This document shows, one piece after another, positions 40,674 to 44,185 of a stretch of 44,185 bases of DNA; positions within the stretch are counted from its first letter, which is position 1; every line of letters starts with the position of its first letter. The position numbers were made by a program, and so were the translations under genes. The stretch covers positions 1 through 44,185 of the forward strand of contig JAFQDN010000035.1 in the NCBI GenBank assembly GCA_017415995.1, written 5' to 3'. The stretch is from Akkermansia sp. Its GTDB lineage: Bacteria > Verrucomicrobiota > Verrucomicrobiia > Verrucomicrobiales > Akkermansiaceae. Under the pieces are notes generated by a model. The model worked only from the letters and a program-made list of their open reading frames with translations, had not been told where the DNA came from and searched no databases.

Positions 40674-43600
40674 ATGTTTTCACAATTCTTCATACATCGC
40701 CCCAAGTTCGCATTCGTCATCTCCATTCTGATGATGCTGGCAGGCATACTCTGCCTTAGCAAGATGCCGGTATCTGAATACCCGGAAGTATCGCCCCCCA
40801 CCATCTCCGTGCGCATGAATTACGCCGGCGCCAGTGCGGAAGAACTTGCCCAAGTAGTGGCAGCACCGGTGGAAGAACAGCTCATCGGCATGGATGACCT
40901 GCTCTACTTCTCTTCCTCCTGCTCCAATGACGGATCATACTCCCTGACGTTGATTTTCGACACCGGCACCAATGATGATATGGCCATGGTGAACGTGTCC
41001 AACGCCATTAAAGCCGTGGAATCCAAACTTCCGGATGACATCAAGAAAACCGGGTACCACGTACGCAAGCGCTCGGGAGATATGCTCTGCTTCCTGGCCT
41101 TTACCTGCGATGAAAACGAGATGAACATCCTAGAGCTCACCAACTGGCTCCGAATGAACATCAAGGACCAATTGGCGCAGGTGGATGGCATATCTGAGGC
41201 GGACATTATGATGAGCCGCAACTACTCCATGCGAGTGTGGATGAACACCACGCGCATGAGTGCCCTCAACATCACACCCCAAGATGTCAATGAGGCTATT
41301 GCCGCTCAAAATATCCAAGCGGCAGCCGGTTCCGTAGGCTCCCAGGACGAAAAATCATACGCCACCTACAAAGTGACGGCAACAGGACGCCTCAAAACGG
41401 TCGAGGAGTTCGGCAACATCATCGTCAAACGAGGACAGGATGGTCACGTGACCAAGCTGAGCGACATCGCTACCATTGAACTCGGAGCGGAAAACAACTC
41501 CGGCTATAACCGCATGTCCTTCCGGGATGAAAACGGTAAATGGATAACACAAAACTCCGTGGGTATGCGAGTCATGCGCAACAACGATGCCAATGCAATG
41601 GCTACCGTTGCTGCGCTGCAAGAGAAAATGAAGGAACTGGAAAAGCTGATGCCCCCGAGTGTCACTTGGAGCATGGGCTATGACCCCACTAAAGCCATTG
41701 AAGCCACGATGGCAGAAATCGTAGAAACACTGGTTATTGCGTTGCTTCTGGTGGTGCTGGTTACCTATCTTTTCCTGCAGGATTGGCGAGCAACACTCAT
41801 TCCGGCCTTGGCAATTCCGGTATCTCTGTTGGGCGCGTTTGTTGCCTTGTATGCACTGGGGTACACGGTCAATGTGCTCACCATGTTCGGGTTGATTTTG
41901 GTCATCGGCTCACTCGTGGACGATGCCATTGTGGTAGTGGAAAATGTGATGCGCATTATTGAGGAAGAAGGGCTCAGCCCGCGGGAGGCAACCATCAAGG
42001 GTATGAAGCAGATAACCGGTGCCATTATTGCTACCACGTTGGTGACAATAGCCGTGTATGTTCCGATTGCGTTCTACGGTGGCATGGTGGGCGTTATTTA
42101 CACGCAATTCTCCGTTACCATGTGCATAGCACTCTGCATTTCCACGTTCAATGCACTCACGCTCTCTCCGGCTCTCTGCGCTCTGATTCTCAAACCTAAA
42201 GGAAGCAAAAAGAATAAACTGGCAGAGTATATTTTTGCCCCCTTTAACTGGGTAATGGAAAAGAGCAAAGCCATTTACTTGGCGGGCTCCGGCATCTTGG
42301 TACGCAACGCTTGGCTCACGGTGCTGGTACTTGGCGGTGTTTTGTATGCCAATTACTTGTACTATGCAGGCACCCCTGCCTGGTGGAATGAGCTGTGGAC
42401 TGATGCGCCCGCCTCGGCAAATCAAGCGCCCGGGGCTAAGCCTCAGCAAGCTCAGGATAAGTTCGCCATCAAAAATCTCATTGCTCCGGGACAAATGAAG
42501 AGCTCCTTCATTCCCACGGAAGACAAGGGAGCCATCTTCTGTATGGTTAATCTGGAGGGTACCGCTACCGCCAAACAGCGCACTGATAAAGTTATGCGCC
42601 AAATGGAGGAACGTATCAAAAAAATACCCGGTGTGCGTATGATTTCCGCGCAAAGCGGGTTCAGCTTTGCCTCCGGCTCCGGTGAGGGCACGGGCATGGT
42701 CATTGTACAGCTTGATCCGTGGGATAAACGTACAACTGAGGACTTATCCGTGCAAGCCATTGCCGCTAAAATCAATCAGGCTTGTGCCGACATCCCGGAG
42801 GCTTCCATTATGGCCGTGACACCCCCTTCTATCCAAGGCTTGGGACTTTACGGCGGTGTCTCCATGGTGTTGGAAGCCCGTGGCAGCGCTACTCCTAAAG
42901 ACTTGGGAGACATGGTGAAGGAAGTCATCAAACGCTTAATGGCTCGCCCCGACCTCATCAGCCGCGCTAACTCCGAGTATAATGCGGAAACTCCGCAAAT
43001 TCACCTCGAGATTGACCGCGCTAAAGCACAATCTCTCAAAATTCCCGTACGTACCATCTTCAGCACGCTGCAAAGTGTCATGGCTTCTTCGTACGTCAAT
43101 GATTTTACCCTCAACGGCTTCAATTTCAAGGTCAAGATACAGGGCGACGCTCGTGATCGCCGCACGGCAGATGACATTCTCAACCAATGGGTCCGTAATG
43201 AAAACGGAGTCATGGTACCACTCTCCGCAGTCTGTAAGCTCTCTTACCGCATGGGGCCCTCCACGTACGGACGATTCAATCAGTACATGAGTGCGGACAT
43301 CAACGTAACACCCCGCCCGGGTGTGGGCTCCGGTGAGGTCATGAATTTCATCGAAGAAACGGTGGAAGCCATCAACCGCGAAGAACGAGCCAAGGGCTTA
43401 GACCGCCAGTGGAAGGCTGAATGGAAAGATCTCTCCTACCAGGAACGTCAAAACGACGGCAAAATCGGAATTCTTATCGGTCTTGCCATGCTCTTCTCGT
43501 ACTTCTTCTTGGTAGCTCAGTATGAGAGCTGGACAACGCCTGTACCGGTCATGCTTTCCGTATCGGTAGCCACGTTGGGAGCCTTCATGGGCGCACAGCT

Positions 43601-43997
43601 GTGCAACCTGACGCTTTCCATCTATGTACAGCTGGGTATCCTGATGCTCATCGGTCTCTCGGCCAAGAACGCTATTCTCATGGTAGAGTTCAGTAAGGAT
43701 GACCACGAGATTAACGGCAACCCGATTAAAGAAGCCGCGTTGAACGGAGCGGGCATGCGCTTCCGCGCCGTACTGATGACGGCCATTTCCTTCATCTTCG
43801 GTGTATGGCCCATGGTAGTTGCCACCGGTTCCGGTGCTGCCAGTCGCCAGGAAATCGGCATCACTACATTCAGCGGCATGGTATTAGCTACCGTATTCGG
43901 CATTTTCTTGGTGCCCGGTCTGTATGCCATTTTTGCCCGCATGAGGGACTGGACGGCAGCCACGCTCGGCATCGGCAACAAGCGCAAGGACGCATAA
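40674..43997 (+). CDS. HAE1-family RND multidrug efflux pump (AcrB-like)
   Basis: The 1107-residue inner-membrane pump shows the full AcrB plan: helix 1 (HRPKFAFVISILMMLAGI), a porter region with the docking part at 186-270, and helix 4 with the proton-relay pair in GSLVDDAIVVVENV (about 415-416). A second porter half follows, then the GLSAKNAILMVEF helix with the relay Lys near 996 and a C-terminal cytoplasmic tail. It is about 60 residues longer than AcrB (1049), mostly in a Pro/Ala/Gln-rich insert after helix 7 (near 575-605). Drug or metabolite specificity is unknown. No outer-membrane factor gene is seen downstream before the terminator, so the channel must be encoded elsewhere. Confidence 0.94.
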   Translation: MFSQFFIHRPKFAFVISILMMLAGILCLSKMPVSEYPEVSPPTISVRMNYAGASAEELAQVVAAPVEEQLIGMDDLLYFSSSCSNDGSYSLTLIFDTGTNDDMAMVNVSNAIKAVESKLPDDIKKTGYHVRKRSGDMLCFLAFTCDENEMNILELTNWLRMNIKDQLAQVDGISEADIMMSRNYSMRVWMNTTRMSALNITPQDVNEAIAAQNIQAAAGSVGSQDEKSYATYKVTATGRLKTVEEFGNIIVKRGQDGHVTKLSDIATIELGAENNSGYNRMSFRDENGKWITQNSVGMRVMRNNDANAMATVAALQEKMKELEKLMPPSVTWSMGYDPTKAIEATMAEIVETLVIALLLVVLVTYLFLQDWRATLIPALAIPVSLLGAFVALYALGYTVNVLTMFGLILVIGSLVDDAIVVVENVMRIIEEEGLSPREATIKGMKQITGAIIATTLVTIAVYVPIAFYGGMVGVIYTQFSVTMCIALCISTFNALTLSPALCALILKPKGSKKNKLAEYIFAPFNWVMEKSKAIYLAGSGILVRNAWLTVLVLGGVLYANYLYYAGTPAWWNELWTDAPASANQAPGAKPQQAQDKFAIKNLIAPGQMKSSFIPTEDKGAIFCMVNLEGTATAKQRTDKVMRQMEERIKKIPGVRMISAQSGFSFASGSGEGTGMVIVQLDPWDKRTTEDLSVQAIAAKINQACADIPEASIMAVTPPSIQGLGLYGGVSMVLEARGSATPKDLGDMVKEVIKRLMARPDLISRANSEYNAETPQIHLEIDRAKAQSLKIPVRTIFSTLQSVMASSYVNDFTLNGFNFKVKIQGDARDRRTADDILNQWVRNENGVMVPLSAVCKLSYRMGPSTYGRFNQYMSADINVTPRPGVGSGEVMNFIEETVEAINREERAKGLDRQWKAEWKDLSYQERQNDGKIGILIGLAMLFSYFFLVAQYESWTTPVPVMLSVSVATLGAFMGAQLCNLTLSIYVQLGILMLIGLSAKNAILMVEFSKDDHEINGNPIKEAALNGAGMRFRAVLMTAISFIFGVWPMVVATGSGAASRQEIGITTFSGMVLATVFGIFLVPGLYAIFARMRDWTAATLGIGNKRKDA

Positions 43998-44018
43998 TCC
44001 CGCACGCTTCCTTTCACG

Positions 44019-44051
44019 GCGGCATCCTCTGCACAGAGGGTGCCGCTTTTT
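44019..44051 (+). terminator. Strong terminator after the RND pump gene
   Basis: A 12-bp stem, GCGGCATCCTCT (44019-44030) with AGAGGGTGCCGC (44035-44046), including one T-G pair, with a 4-nt loop and TTTTT. The putative intron begins at the next base. Confidence 0.88.
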
Positions 44052-44185
44052 GTACGACCGACGCGATATGCGCACTGCGGTGAAAGTCCGCGCGGAGCCG
44101 CGATGATGCGGAATCCCAGACCTGAAGAACAACTGCGAGGAGGTAACGAACCGTGGAAAAGGAAGTTCGAGGGGAAATCCCGACT
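44052..44185 (+). mobile_element. Probable 5' end of a group II intron, partial
   Basis: Directly after the terminator T run comes GTACGACCGACGCG, a variant of the GTGYG 5' end of group II introns. It is followed by GCACTGCGGTGAAAGTCCGC (44070-44089), whose GGTGAAAGTCC is characteristic of bacterial group II domain I, and GC-rich pairing segments. Bacterial group IIC introns insert just after terminator stems, exactly as here. The intron-encoded protein and domains V/VI would lie past the right edge, so class and function cannot be confirmed. RNase P RNA was considered and does not fit. Confidence 0.55.

Noticed and set aside
44052..44185. RNase P RNA
   Set aside because: The AAAGTCC string recalls the GAGGAAAGTCC of RNase P, but the neighbouring conserved blocks are absent and the sequence context fits a group II intron better.
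1..44185. CRISPR arrays, prophage genes or rRNA genes
   Set aside because: No regularly spaced short direct repeats, phage structural genes or rRNA segments were seen; the only repeats are protein-coding passenger repeats and the IS ends.

Overview
The window looks like a contiguous piece of a Verrucomicrobiota chromosome, probably close to Akkermansia. This is inferred from gene content, not from a marker-gene phylogeny. The supporting content is: Gram-negative envelope genes (RND pump, adaptor, LolC/E-like permease, PpiD-like chaperone), a large surface protein with autotransporter-type beta-strand repeats, a McsA/McsB/ClpC cluster joined to HPr kinase, paired GYF_2 membrane proteins, and a Ser/Thr kinase with TPRs next to a SpoIIE-type phosphatase. 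Most genes are of moderate to high GC. One gene (11432-12700) is strikingly AT-rich.

Layout. 1-3615 (minus): the 5' 1205 codons of a secreted protein with an N-terminal IdeS/Mac-type cysteine protease domain and a repeat passenger; it runs off the left edge. 3739-4785 (minus): nitroreductase and secreted thioredoxin-like protein. 4914-6485: secreted ankyrin protein. 6549-9524: trmB-tgt-yajC, a terminator, then aroE. 9594-10874: M23 peptidase and nadD, whose 3' end runs into an IS3/IS150-type remnant (10846-11390). 11432-12700: AT-rich secreted orphan. 13031-13630 (minus): GYF/DUF805 protein. 13792-18485: SpoIIE-type phosphatase and transmembrane Ser/Thr kinase with TPRs, overlapping by 4 nt. 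18594-26691: mcsA, mcsB-like, clpC, hprK, nif3-like, rluD-like and a tyrosine recombinase, closely spaced and probably one transcript. 26706-28550: htpG. 28673-28837 (minus): tRNA-Glu(CTC) and tRNA-Lys(TTT). 29052-34683: PpiD-like chaperone, POT transporter, NUDIX hydrolase, and a putative lipoprotein plus membrane coiled-coil pair. 34865-35055 (minus): fossil of a second RND pump. 35346-38139: LolC/E-like permease and GYF/RDD protein. 38217-43997: fused double adaptor and HAE1-type RND pump, ending in a strong terminator immediately followed by what looks like the 5' end of a group II intron.

How the genes work together. The 18.6-26.7 kb block links protein quality control (McsA/ClpC, with HtpG next) to HPr kinase. 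The McsB homologue has lost several arginines expected to bind ATP, so it may be an adaptor rather than an arginine kinase. The kinase/phosphatase pair forms a self-contained phospho-signalling module. The pump operon is the most unusual part: two adaptor units are fused in one chain, and the second carries an inserted copy of the docking (DN) subdomain of the RND pump encoded next door.

Transcription signals are unusually readable. Many promoters are near-consensus -35/-10 boxes with 17-18 nt spacers. In at least five cases the -10 box lies only 6-11 nt before the start codon, implying leaderless or nearly leaderless mRNAs.
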